Origin: Pengzhenrongella sicca
GTDB lineage: Bacteria; Actinomycetota; Actinomycetes; Actinomycetales; Cellulomonadaceae
Direction: 5' to 3'
Assembly (NCBI RefSeq): GCF_017569225.1
Contig: NZ_CP071868.1
Span: 2,790,001 to 2,854,000 of the forward strand
DNA: 64,000 bases
Made by a program: the position numbers and the translations under genes. Positions 42,402 through 50,779 of this stretch are shown piece after piece. Positions within the stretch are counted from its first letter, which is position 1. The number at the start of each line of letters is the position of its first letter. The notes under the pieces were generated by a model that was not told the origin of the DNA, searched no databases, and saw nothing but the letters and a program-made list of their open reading frames with translations.

Positions 42402-43594
42402 GGGGCCGTCCGGGCGAGGTACGCGTCGTGGTCCGCGTGGGCCTGGGCGATCATCGCCAACAGCTTCTCCTCGTCCTTGATCTTCGCGCGGAACTTCGGC
42501 GCCAGCGCGGCGATCTGGGCCTCCTCGGCGATGAGCTTCGCGTAGGTCTTCTCGCGCTCCGCCGGGTCGGCCTCGAAGTCCAGGTCGAGGTAGTCGATGG
42601 CGTGCCGACGTGCCCCGGAGATCGCGGTCTGGGCCGCCCCGCGCGGGCTGACCATCGACGCGATCACGGTGATCACCAGGACCCCGAGGATCACCCCGAG
42701 CGACAGCTCGGTGCTGATCTCGACGACGTCGACGTGCTCGCCGCCATTGATGAAGCCGAGGGTGTTCTCGTGCAGCGCGTGCAGCACGAGCTTGACGCCG
42801 ATGAAGCCGAGGATGATCGCGAGCCCGTACGAGAGGTAGATGAGCCGGTCGAGCAGGCCGTCGATGAGGAAGTAGAGCTGGCGCAGGCCCAGCAGGGAGA
42901 ACGCCGTCGCGGTGAACACGATGAAGACGTTCTGGGTCAGGCCGAAGATCGCCGGGATGGAGTCGAGCGCGAACAGGACGTCGGTGCCGCCGATCGCCAC
43001 CATGACGAGAAGCATCGGGGTCATCACCCGGCGGCCGTTCTCGATCGTGAACAGCTTGTCGCCGTCGTACCGGTCCGAGGTGTGGAACAGCTTGCGGGCG
43101 AGCCGGATCACGATGTTGTCCGCCGAGTGGCTGTCCTCGCCCTCGGGCTTGAGCAGGTTGCCCGCGGTCACGAGCAGGATCAGGCCGAAGAGGTAGAACA
43201 CCCACGAGAACCGGTTGATCGCGGCGGCGCCGAGCAGGATGAACGCGCTGCGCGCGATGAGCGAGAACACGATGCCGAACAGCAAGACCTTCTGCTGATC
43301 GGGGCGGGGCACGCGGAAGCTCGACATGATGATGAGGAAGACGAAGAGGTTGTCGACCGACAGCGCCTTCTCGGTCACGTACCCGGCGAAGTACTCGGTG
43401 CCCATGGTCGACCCGCCGAGCACCCACACGCCGACGCCGAACAGCACGGCGATACCGATGTAGATCGCCGACCAGAAGCTCGCTTCGCGCAAGGTCGGCG
43501 TATGCGCCTTGCGGACGTGGAAGAAGAAGTCGAACGCGAGCAGGCCGACGATGCCGGCGATCGTCAGAGCCCAGACGGGTGCAGAAACGTCCAC
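42398..43594 (-). CDS. TerC-family membrane protein, probable Mn(II) exporter
   Basis: 398 aa, GTG start at 43594. About eight or nine hydrophobic helices. The TerC core shows FDFFFHVRKAHTPTLREA near residue 22 and the acidic metal-site segment GTDVLFALDSIPAIFGLTQN near 183-202. The cytosolic C-terminal ~80 residues are charged. Relatives (Alx, MeeF/MeeY) move manganese out of the cell or to exported enzymes. A yybP-ykoY-type riboswitch lies between the promoter and the start, which fits this role. The stop overlaps the convergent Fe-S gene by 4 nt. Confidence 0.9.
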   Translation of the reverse strand: MDVSAPVWALTIAGIVGLLAFDFFFHVRKAHTPTLREASFWSAIYIGIAVLFGVGVWVLGGSTMGTEYFAGYVTEKALSVDNLFVFLIIMSSFRVPRPDQQKVLLFGIVFSLIARSAFILLGAAAINRFSWVFYLFGLILLVTAGNLLKPEGEDSHSADNIVIRLARKLFHTSDRYDGDKLFTIENGRRVMTPMLLVMVAIGGTDVLFALDSIPAIFGLTQNVFIVFTATAFSLLGLRQLYFLIDGLLDRLIYLSYGLAIILGFIGVKLVLHALHENTLGFINGGEHVDVVEISTELSLGVILGVLVITVIASMVSPRGAAQTAISGARRHAIDYLDLDFEADPAEREKTYAKLIAEEAQIAALAPKFRAKIKDEEKLLAMIAQAHADHDAYLARTAP

Positions 43595-43621
43595 AGGAGG
43601 TCACTTTCGGTCGATGCGGCC

Positions 43622-43725
43622 CATAAGTCTCTCCGCCAGCCCCACCGCTCGGCTGACCGCTGCACCCGGCCGGGCATCGAAGCCCGACGTGTTGACGTGT
43701 GCAGCGCGTTGGATACTCCCCTATG
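43622..43725 (-). ncRNA. Probable yybP-ykoY manganese riboswitch upstream of the TerC gene
   Basis: Reading the minus strand, CATAGG (43725-43720) is followed by the conserved GGGGAGTA, overlapping it. After a long pairable middle the 3' end shows GAGA and then CTTATG (43627-43622), which pairs with CATAGG to close helix P1. CGTCAACA, a frequent loop of actinobacterial members, lies in between. The gene directly downstream is a TerC exporter, the commonest partner of this Mn2+-sensing class. It ends 28 nt before the GTG, so a translational or transcriptional switch is possible. A covariance-model search would settle it. Confidence 0.75.
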
Positions 43726-43788
43726 CGGCTGCCAGGGTAGCAAGCGGTCGCACGGCGCGCTCCCCGGCCCATGGCTACGATCGGCCGG

Positions 43789-45030
43789 ATGACGGGTTCA
43801 GCCACGCGAATCCAGCGGACCTACCTGCTGCTCATGCTCGGCACCACCCTGGCCGCGTCGTTCATTTGGGGCATCAACACGCTGTTCCTGCTGGACGCGG
43901 GACTCACGAACGGCGAGGCCTTCGCCGCGAACGCCTTCTTCACCGTGGGCATGGTGATCTTCGAAATCCCCACGGGCGTGATCGCCGACGCGTGGGGACG
44001 CCGGATCTCCTTCCTGCTGGGTACCGTGACCCTCGCCGCGACCACCCTCGCGTACTACGTGCTCTGGCAGGGCGGCGCGCCGTTGTGGCAGTGGGCGATC
44101 GCCTCGATCCTGCTGGGGCTCGGCTTCACCTTCTTCTCCGGCGCGGTCGACGCCTGGCTGGTCGATGCGCTGCACTTCGCCGGCTACGAGGGCAGCCTCG
44201 AGGCCGTCTTCGGCCGGGCGCAGATCGTCGCCGGCGTGGCGACCCTCGCCGGGTCGGTCGCCGGCGGCTACCTCGCGCAGGTCACGAACCTCGGGGTGCC
44301 GTACCTGGTGCGCACGGGCGTGCTGGCCGTCATGTTCGTCGTGGCCTTCGTCGCCATGCACGACCTGGGGTACACCCGTCCTCCGCGCGAACGGCCGCTC
44401 CGAGCAGTTCGGGCGATCCTCGACGCCTCGCTCGAGCACGGGCTGCGCCGTCGCCCCGTGCGGTGGCTCATGCTCGCGTCCCCGTTCATCTCCGGCGTCA
44501 GCATCTACGCGTTCTACGCGATGCAGCCGTACCTGCTTGGGCTCTACGGCGACGAGGGCGCGTACGGCGTCGCGGGGCTGGCCGCGGCCATCTTCGCGGG
44601 CGCGCAGGTGCTCGGCGGCACGCTCGCGCCGCGCGTGCGGAGGCTGACTCGCCGGCGGACCTCCGCGCTGATCGCGGGGACGGCGGTCGGCGCCGGGAGC
44701 CTCGTCGCCCTCGGCGTGATCGACACGTTCTGGATCGCCCTCGCCCTGCTCGCGGTCTGGGGCATCGCGGCGGCCGCGATCATGCCGATCCACCAGGCGT
44801 ACCTCAACGACCTCATCCCGCCGGCGCAGCGAGCGACCGTGCTCTCGTTCGACTCGCTGCTGGGCAGCGCCGGGGGTGTCGTCATCCAGCCGGTGCTCGG
44901 CCGCACGGCGGACGTGTACGGCTACGGCTTCTCGTACGTCGTCGGAGCCGGGCTGCAGCTCGTGGCGCTGCCGTTCCTGTGGCTCAGCCGCCGCGAGCGC
45001 TCCCCCGCCGATATCCGCGACGCCGACTAG
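43789..45030 (+). CDS. MFS transporter
   Basis: 413 aa from the ATG at 43789 (an in-frame ATG at 43771 would add six residues; neither has a clear ribosome-binding sequence). Twelve hydrophobic segments with the MFS loop motif after helix 2 (GVIADAWGRRISFLLG near residues 62-77), repeated in weaker form after helix 8. Proteins of this size group with drug or sugar exporters, but no substrate residues are recognisable. It is divergent from TerC, and its upstream region overlaps the riboswitch promoter region. Confidence 0.85.
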   Translation: MTGSATRIQRTYLLLMLGTTLAASFIWGINTLFLLDAGLTNGEAFAANAFFTVGMVIFEIPTGVIADAWGRRISFLLGTVTLAATTLAYYVLWQGGAPLWQWAIASILLGLGFTFFSGAVDAWLVDALHFAGYEGSLEAVFGRAQIVAGVATLAGSVAGGYLAQVTNLGVPYLVRTGVLAVMFVVAFVAMHDLGYTRPPRERPLRAVRAILDASLEHGLRRRPVRWLMLASPFISGVSIYAFYAMQPYLLGLYGDEGAYGVAGLAAAIFAGAQVLGGTLAPRVRRLTRRRTSALIAGTAVGAGSLVALGVIDTFWIALALLAVWGIAAAAIMPIHQAYLNDLIPPAQRATVLSFDSLLGSAGGVVIQPVLGRTADVYGYGFSYVVGAGLQLVALPFLWLSRRERSPADIRDAD

Positions 45031-45113
45031 ATGACTGGTTCGAAGGAGTGCTGCGCGGCTCGGCTCCGGGGCGGGGTGGGGTGCGTGTGGGTGGTCCGTC
45101 CTAGTCTGTACAC

Positions 45114-46736
45114 ATGTTCGAACCGAGCGATGACGAGGTGACGGGGGCCCTGGCGGGGGGCGGCCCGGCGGGCGTGGGCACGCCGTCGACGGGCGTCACA
45201 TCGGCGGGCGTCACCGCCTCGGGTGCTGGCGGGCTGCCAATGTCGGTGGATGTGGCGTTCGGGGTGTTGCTTGGGCGGGTGTTTGCGGAGGCGGGGGCGG
45301 CGTTGGCGCAGGCCGCGGCGGCGGGGTCGTGCATTGCGGGGCCGATCGATCAGGTCGCGTTGTCCGCCGCGTTGATGGACCAGGCGCCGGGCTCGCCGCT
45401 GGTCGAGCTGCTTGAGGGTCTTTGCCCGGGGGATGTGCATGATGCGGTGTTGATCGAGGCGATCGCCGCCTGGGAGCGCGTCACCTCGCTGGCTGCGGCG
45501 CGGCAGGGCGAGATGATCGCCGAGCTCGCCCGCCGCCGCGACGCGCAGCGGTTGGGTGAGTTCGTGGGTGATGAGGTCGCGTCGGTGCTGGTGATGACCC
45601 GGTCGGTGGCGGAGGCAAAGGTCAGCCTCGGGACGTCGCTGGCGGCGTGGCCCGCGGTGAATGAGGCGCTCGCATCTGGGGTGATTGATCACCGCAAGGC
45701 CACCGCCCTGGTCGACGGCGTCGGGCACCTCGACGACGACGCGGCCGCCGCGGTCCTGGACGCGGTGCTGCCGGTCGCGCCGGGGTTGACGGTGCCGGCG
45801 TTGAAGGCGCGCCTGCGCAAGGTCGAGCTCACCGTGAACCCGGCCGCCGTCGCCCAGCGGCGCGCCCGCGACGCCGCCGACAGGAATGTGCGGGTCAGCC
45901 CGGCGCCGGGGGTGATGGCGTGGTTGACCGCGTACCTACCCGCCAAGGACGCGATGACGATCTACACCGCGATCGACGCCATCGCCGCCTCCGCCGACCC
46001 CGCCGACCCGCGCGGTGTGGCGGCGCGGCGCGCGGACGCCCTGACCGACCTCTGCACCGACATCCTCGACAACGGCATCGCCCCCACCACCGCACTACCC
46101 GGCACAGCGGGACCGGGTCCCGGGACAGCGGGTCAGGCCGGCGGGACTCCGAAGGCCGGCGGGGTCTTGAAGACCGAGCACGGGCGTCGACCGCACCTGC
46201 AGGTGACCGCCGCCGCGACCACGTTGCTGGGGTTGGATGAGGTGCCCGGGGAGCTGGCCGGGTACGGGCCGATCCCGGCGGATCTGGTGCGGGCGATCGC
46301 GGCGGACGCGACGTGGCGGCGGATCTTCACCGACCCCGCCACCGGGTGCGTGACCGGGATCGGGCCGCGCGGGTACCGCCCCGGCGCCGACCTGACCGGC
46401 ACAATCCTGGCGCGGGACAAGACCTGCACGTTCGTGGGGTGCCGGATGCCCGCGTGGCGATGCGACCTGGACCACCGCGACCCCTACGACCACGACCACC
46501 CCGACCTCGGCGGGCAAACCTGTCCGGAGAACCTGCACTCGTTGTGTCGTCATCATCATCGGGCCAAGACCTACGGCGGCTGGCACCCCGACCTCGACAC
46601 CTCCACCGGCGACACCTGGTGGACCTCACCGACCAAGCACCGCTACAAGCGGCCCTCCGTCGACGTCAACCCCGAACCCCCGCCACCCGACCGGCCCTGG
46701 CTCCACACGCCCCAGCCCGACGACCCACCCTTCTGA
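45114..46736 (+). CDS. DUF222 and HNH endonuclease domain protein
   Basis: 540 aa, ATG at 45114. Residues ~60-330 form the DUF222 region found in a large actinobacterial repeat family. The C-terminus holds an HNH nuclease: CTFVGCRMPAWRCDLDHRDPYDHD near residues 440-463 with the catalytic His, then CPENLHSLCRHHHRAKT. This family is numerous in actinobacteria and often linked with mobile or 13E12-type repeat DNA, though no transposase is next to it here. A TAGTCT hexamer ends 7 nt before the ATG, so the mRNA may be leaderless. Codon third bases shift from G/T to C along the gene. Confidence 0.88.
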   Translation: MFEPSDDEVTGALAGGGPAGVGTPSTGVTSAGVTASGAGGLPMSVDVAFGVLLGRVFAEAGAALAQAAAAGSCIAGPIDQVALSAALMDQAPGSPLVELLEGLCPGDVHDAVLIEAIAAWERVTSLAAARQGEMIAELARRRDAQRLGEFVGDEVASVLVMTRSVAEAKVSLGTSLAAWPAVNEALASGVIDHRKATALVDGVGHLDDDAAAAVLDAVLPVAPGLTVPALKARLRKVELTVNPAAVAQRRARDAADRNVRVSPAPGVMAWLTAYLPAKDAMTIYTAIDAIAASADPADPRGVAARRADALTDLCTDILDNGIAPTTALPGTAGPGPGTAGQAGGTPKAGGVLKTEHGRRPHLQVTAAATTLLGLDEVPGELAGYGPIPADLVRAIAADATWRRIFTDPATGCVTGIGPRGYRPGADLTGTILARDKTCTFVGCRMPAWRCDLDHRDPYDHDHPDLGGQTCPENLHSLCRHHHRAKTYGGWHPDLDTSTGDTWWTSPTKHRYKRPSVDVNPEPPPPDRPWLHTPQPDDPPF

Positions 46737-46741
46737 ACCGC

Positions 46742-46789
46742 GCTCCAGCGCTACGTCGTTCCAGCGCGACACCGTTTCAGCGCGACGCC
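46742..46789. repeat. Three tandem 16-nt repeats after the DUF222 gene
   Basis: Units at 46742-46757, 46758-46773 and 46774-46789 share (T/C)CAGCGC(G/T)AC with an exact 16-nt period. They lie directly after the DUF222 stop and run into the terminator hairpin. Confidence 0.7.
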
Positions 46790-46822
46790 GGCCCGACCCG
46801 CTGCTGAGCGGGTCGGGCCGGC
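46787..46822. terminator. Strong bidirectional hairpin between the DUF222 gene and the ABC permease
   Basis: GCCGGCCCGACCCGCT (46787-46802) and AGCGGGTCGGGCCGGC (46807-46822) form a perfect 16-bp stem with a GCTG loop between two convergent genes. No T-tract. Confidence 0.75.
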
Positions 46823-46869
46823 GCTGCGGTTTCGGCGCGCGGCTACGCGTCGCCGGGTCGGCGCGGGTA

Positions 46870-47751
46870 CTACGCGTCGCGGCGCTTGATCAGCACGGCG
46901 GCGGCTCCGAGCAGGACGACGATCCACGCGACGAGCACGGCCGCCCCGCCGCCCGTCGAGAGCAGCCCGTCGGTCGGCACGACCGACGTGAACGCCGCCC
47001 CCGCGTTCGAGGGCAGGTACGGCAGGATCGAGTCCTCCCAGCTGGACGGAAGGACGAGGCCAAGCAGGCTCGGCGCGAGCAGGAGCAGCACGAACAGCGC
47101 ACCGATCGCGCCGGCCGCGTTGCGCAGCAGCGCCCCGAGCGCCACCCCGAGCAGCGCCACGGCGGCGAGGTAGGCGCCCGTGCCGAGCACGGCCTGCGCG
47201 ACGCCGTCGTCGGAGAACGAGACGTTCGCGCCGTCGCCGAGGATGGCCTGCCCGAGGAAGAACGCGATGAGCACCGAGGGCACCGACACGACGAGGCTCA
47301 CCAGGCCGATGACCGCGGCCTTGCCCCAGAGCACCGGCAGGCGGCGCGGGACGGCCGCGAGCGTAGCCCGGATCATCCCGCTCGAGTACTCCCCCGAGAT
47401 CACCAGGATACCGAGGATGCCGAGGATGATCTGCGCGAGACTCGCGCCCGCGAGGCTCAGGCTCGTCGGGTCGCTGGCCATCTGTCCGCCACCACCGCCG
47501 CCGCCGGGAGGGCCGGCGACGTCACCCGAGGTGACGGCCGTCGCGAGCACCGCGAAGCCGACGATGACCACGACGGCGGCCAGGATCGTGATCCAGGACG
47601 ACTTCAAGCTCGCGAACTTCGACCACTCCGAGCGCGCGACGCGCCACCCGGTCACCTTGAGCCGGGCGACGTCCGCGCGGGAGCGGAGACCGGTGACGGG
47701 CGGCGACGCGACGGTCGTTGGCGTGGTCTCGGTGGAAACGGTCGTGGTCAT
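46870..47751 (-). CDS. ABC-2 type transporter permease
   Basis: 293 aa, ATG at 47751 overlapping the ATPase stop by 4 nt. A Thr/Val-rich N-terminus and the segment WRVARSEWSKFASLKSSW precede about six helices, starting ILAAVVVIVGFAVLATAV near residue 56. The GEYSSGMIRATLAAVPRR motif near 118-135 marks the ABC-2 family. A run of seven glycines lies in the first external loop. With the ATPase it makes an exporter of the BcrAB/Drr type; the substrate is unknown. Confidence 0.9.
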   Translation of the reverse strand: MTTTVSTETTPTTVASPPVTGLRSRADVARLKVTGWRVARSEWSKFASLKSSWITILAAVVVIVGFAVLATAVTSGDVAGPPGGGGGGGQMASDPTSLSLAGASLAQIILGILGILVISGEYSSGMIRATLAAVPRRLPVLWGKAAVIGLVSLVVSVPSVLIAFFLGQAILGDGANVSFSDDGVAQAVLGTGAYLAAVALLGVALGALLRNAAGAIGALFVLLLLAPSLLGLVLPSSWEDSILPYLPSNAGAAFTSVVPTDGLLSTGGGAAVLVAWIVVLLGAAAVLIKRRDA

Positions 47752-48686
47752 CGGGACACCTCTTCCAGGTGGCGGGTCGCGTCGGTCTGCCCGTACTCGA
47801 CGCTGTCGTGGGTGAGCTTCATGAAGGCCTCCTCGAGGGAGACCTCGGTGGGGATGAGCGCGTGCACCGGCAGGCCGGCCGCGAGCGCCCGGTCCCCGAT
47901 CTCGGCGGCGGCGAGGCCCGTGACCCGCAGGTCGCCGGGCTCCGCGCCGGTCTCGACGGTCACGCCGTCGTCGAGCAGGAGTCGGGCGAGGTCGCCGGCC
48001 CGCGGGCTGCGCACCTGCACGACGACGCCCGACGCGACGCGCCGCATCTCGGCGACCGACGTGTCCGCGATGAGTTGCCCGCGGCCGACCACGACGAGGT
48101 GCTCGGCCACGAGCGCGATCTCGGAGATCAGGTGCGAGGAGATGAACACCGTCCGGCCCTCGTCCGCGAGCGACGTGAGCAGGTTGCGGATCCACACGAT
48201 GCCCTCGGGGTCGAGCCCGTTCACGGGTTCGTCGAGGATGACGACCTCGGGGTCGCCCAGCAGCGCCGCGGCGATCCCGAGCCGCTGACCCATGCCGAGC
48301 GAGAACGCCCCCGCGCGCTTGCGTCCCACGGTCGAGAGCCCGACGAGATCGAGCACCTCGCTCACGCGCCGGCGCGGGATGCCCGTCGTAGTCGCGAGGG
48401 CGAGCAGGTGGTTGTACGCCGAGCGCCCCGGGTGGATCGCCCGCGCCTCGAGGAGCGCGCCGACCTCGTGCAGCGGCGCGACGTGGTCGGCGTACGGCTT
48501 CCCGTTGACCTGCACCGACCCGAGGGTCGGGCGGTCGAGCCCGACGATCATCCGCATGGTGGTCGACTTGCCGGCGCCGTTCGGCCCGAGGAAGCCGGTG
48601 ACGACCCCCGGGTTCACGGTGAAGCTCAGGTCGTTCACGGCGGTTTTCGTGCCGTAGGTCTTCGTGACGTGCTCGACGACGATCAT
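47748..48686 (-). CDS. ABC transporter ATP-binding protein (BcrA/DrrA type)
   Basis: 312 aa from the ATG at 48686, which has GGAGG 6 nt upstream; an ATG at 48692 sits right on that sequence and is less likely. Walker A GPNGAGKST near residue 36, the signature segment SLGMGQRLGIAAALLG near 126-141, and Walker B VVILDEPVNGLDPEG near 146. The C-terminal ~90 residues are the usual BcrA/DrrA tail. It drives the ABC-2 permease next to it. The NarL-type two-component genes upstream on the same strand may control it, as often for such exporters. Confidence 0.92.
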   Translation of the reverse strand: MIVVEHVTKTYGTKTAVNDLSFTVNPGVVTGFLGPNGAGKSTTMRMIVGLDRPTLGSVQVNGKPYADHVAPLHEVGALLEARAIHPGRSAYNHLLALATTTGIPRRRVSEVLDLVGLSTVGRKRAGAFSLGMGQRLGIAAALLGDPEVVILDEPVNGLDPEGIVWIRNLLTSLADEGRTVFISSHLISEIALVAEHLVVVGRGQLIADTSVAEMRRVASGVVVQVRSPRAGDLARLLLDDGVTVETGAEPGDLRVTGLAAAEIGDRALAAGLPVHALIPTEVSLEEAFMKLTHDSVEYGQTDATRHLEEVSR

Positions 48687-48820
48687 CGACATCCTCCGCT
48701 GGCTCGGGGTGATCTGCTCATGGGATCAACCCTGCCCGGGGCGGCGAGCGACGGCGTCCCCCCGCTGCGGTGTCTTCGGCGTCGCCGCGCCTACCGCCGC
48801 GGCGGTACCGCGCCCGTCGG

Positions 48821-49522
48821 CTACCGCCGGGGCAGCAGCCCGCTCTCGTACGCGATCACCACGAGCTGTGCGCGGTCGTGCGCGTCCAGCTTCATCATCG
48901 CGCGGTTGACGTGGGTCTTGACGGTGTGCGGCGAGATGAAGAGCCCGACGGCGATCTCGTCGTTCGACAGCCCCTCGCCGACCAGCATGAGCACCTCGCG
49001 CTCGCGCTCGGTCAGACCCTCGACTCCGGCACCAAGGGCGCCGGGCGAGCCGAGCTCGGCGGGGCCTGCGGTCGCGTCCGTCGGCACGGCGACTCGCTCG
49101 CCGAGGAACCGCTCGATCAGCGTGCGGGTCGCGAGCGGCGACAGCAGCGCGTCCCCGCGGGCGACCACGTGCACGGCGTCGATGATCGCCTCAGGCTCGG
49201 CGCCCTTGCCCAGGAAGCCGCTGGCGCCCGCGCGCAGCGCCGCCACGACGTGCTCGTCGGTCTCGAACGTGGTCAGCACGAGCACGTGCACGCCGCTGAG
49301 CAGCGGGTCCCGGCAGATCTCCGCGGTCGCCTCGATCCCGTCGAGGTCCGGCATCCGGATGTCCATGAGCACCACGTCAGGGGTGTGCGCACGCGCGAGC
49401 CGCACCGCGTCCCGACCCGAGACGGCCTCGCCGACGACGCTCAGGTCGTCCTCGAGGTCGAGGATCCCCCGCAGGCCGGCGCGGATCAGCGGCTGATCGT
49501 CGGCGATCAGGACCCGGATCAT
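48821..49522 (-). CDS. NarL/LuxR-family response regulator
   Basis: 233 aa, ATG at 49522 overlapping the kinase stop by 4 nt. The receiver domain has the acidic pair near residue 8 and the phosphate-accepting D54 in VLMDIRMP. A linker of ~35 residues leads to a LuxR-type helix-turn-helix (LTEREREVLMLVGEGLSNDEIAVGLFISPHTVKTHVNRAMMKL) near 168-212. It should bind DNA as a phosphorylated dimer. The ABC exporter operon lies 134 nt downstream on the same strand and is the obvious candidate target. Confidence 0.94.
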   Translation of the reverse strand: MIRVLIADDQPLIRAGLRGILDLEDDLSVVGEAVSGRDAVRLARAHTPDVVLMDIRMPDLDGIEATAEICRDPLLSGVHVLVLTTFETDEHVVAALRAGASGFLGKGAEPEAIIDAVHVVARGDALLSPLATRTLIERFLGERVAVPTDATAGPAELGSPGALGAGVEGLTEREREVLMLVGEGLSNDEIAVGLFISPHTVKTHVNRAMMKLDAHDRAQLVVIAYESGLLPRR

Positions 49523-50766
49523 CGGCCGGCCTCGTCGGCACCGCGGGGCCGGTACGGCACGACGGCGACGAGCCGGAACGCGCCGCCGGGGTCCAGGCGC
49601 GCCGTGAGCGAGCCCCCGGCGCCCGCGACCCGCTCCCGCATGCCGACCAGGCCCTGGCCCACCCGGCGGGCGGGGCCTCCGGGCGGGCTCGCCGACCCGG
49701 CCGAACCGGCCGGCTCCGCCCGCGCGAGGTTGATCACCGCGATCGTGACGGCGTCGGCGCCGTAGGTGAGGCTGAGGTCGGCGTGGCCGCCGGCTCCGTG
49801 CTTCGAGGCGTTCGTCAGGGACTCCTGGATGATCCGGTAGACCGCCAGGTCGCACGCACGGTCCATCTCGCGCGGGCGCCCGGTCGCGGAGACGCCGACG
49901 ACGAGCCCGGCGGCGCCGAACGTCGCGATGAGGTCGTCGAGCTGCGCGAGCCCGGGCAGCGGGTCGGTGCCGGGGCCAGCGACGTCGTCGGAGCGCAGGA
50001 CCCGAAGCACCGTCCCGAGCTCGTCGAGCACCGTGCGGGCCGCGTCCTGGACGTGCCCGAGCGACGTGTCGACAACGACGGCGTCCCGTCCCTGCGCGCG
50101 TCGCGCGAGACCCGCGTGCACGTTGATGACCGCGATGTGGTGCGCGACGACGTCGTGCAGCTCGCGCGCGATACGCACGCGCTCCTCCGCGACGCGGGCC
50201 CGGGCCTCCTGCTCGCCGCTCTCCTCGGCCCGGCGGGCCCGCTCGCCGAGCGCGTTGACGTACGCGCGCTGCATGCGCACGCCGTCCCCGAAGGCGAGCG
50301 CGAGCGCGGTCCACACCGCGACGATCACGGTGCGCGGTTCCGTGATCGGCCCCGTCGTGTCCGCCCAGACGACGATGAGCAGCACGAGGGCCGTGATCAC
50401 CCCGGCGGGCACGCAGATCCGGCGCGGGCGGCGCAGCGCGAGGTTGAAGAGCGCGAGCTCGCACGCGACGGCCAGCACCGCGTTCACCGGTTCGAGCGCC
50501 TGCGCCACGACGAACCCCGCAAGCGACACCGCAAGCGCCGCCTCCGGCCACCGGTAGCCCAGGGACAGGGCGATCCCGACCACGACGGAGATTGCGATGG
50601 TCGCGACCCCGGGGCCCGTCGCGTCGCCCGCGAGCGGGCGGGCGAGCACGAGCGTCGGCACCAGGAGGCCCAGCACGATGCGCCCCGCGAGACGGACGCC
50701 GCGGGGTGGCCCGGGCGCGGTGGCCCACGGGTCGACGGCGTCGGCCACGTTCGGTCTGCCCAGCAC
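49519..50766 (-). CDS. Sensor histidine kinase (DesK/NarX-like, HisKA_3)
   Basis: 415 aa, GTG start at 50766 (an in-frame GTG at 50748 is an alternative). About five or six hydrophobic segments across residues 23-165 make a membrane sensor. The dimerisation helix with H204 in ARELHDVVAHHIAVI follows, then an HATPase_c domain (NASKHGAGGHADLSLTY and GQGLVGMRERVAGAGG). It phosphorylates the response regulator coded just after it. The signal is unknown; kinases of this form near ABC-2 exporters often sense membrane or antibiotic stress. Confidence 0.92.
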   Translation of the reverse strand: MLGRPNVADAVDPWATAPGPPRGVRLAGRIVLGLLVPTLVLARPLAGDATGPGVATIAISVVVGIALSLGYRWPEAALAVSLAGFVVAQALEPVNAVLAVACELALFNLALRRPRRICVPAGVITALVLLIVVWADTTGPITEPRTVIVAVWTALALAFGDGVRMQRAYVNALGERARRAEESGEQEARARVAEERVRIARELHDVVAHHIAVINVHAGLARRAQGRDAVVVDTSLGHVQDAARTVLDELGTVLRVLRSDDVAGPGTDPLPGLAQLDDLIATFGAAGLVVGVSATGRPREMDRACDLAVYRIIQESLTNASKHGAGGHADLSLTYGADAVTIAVINLARAEPAGSAGSASPPGGPARRVGQGLVGMRERVAGAGGSLTARLDPGGAFRLVAVVPYRPRGADEAGR

Positions 50767-50779
50767 CGGGCGCCCGGGC

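Noticed and set aside
45114-46736. An insertion sequence or homing element around the DUF222/HNH gene
   Set aside because: No terminal inverted repeats, target duplications or transposase are visible around it.
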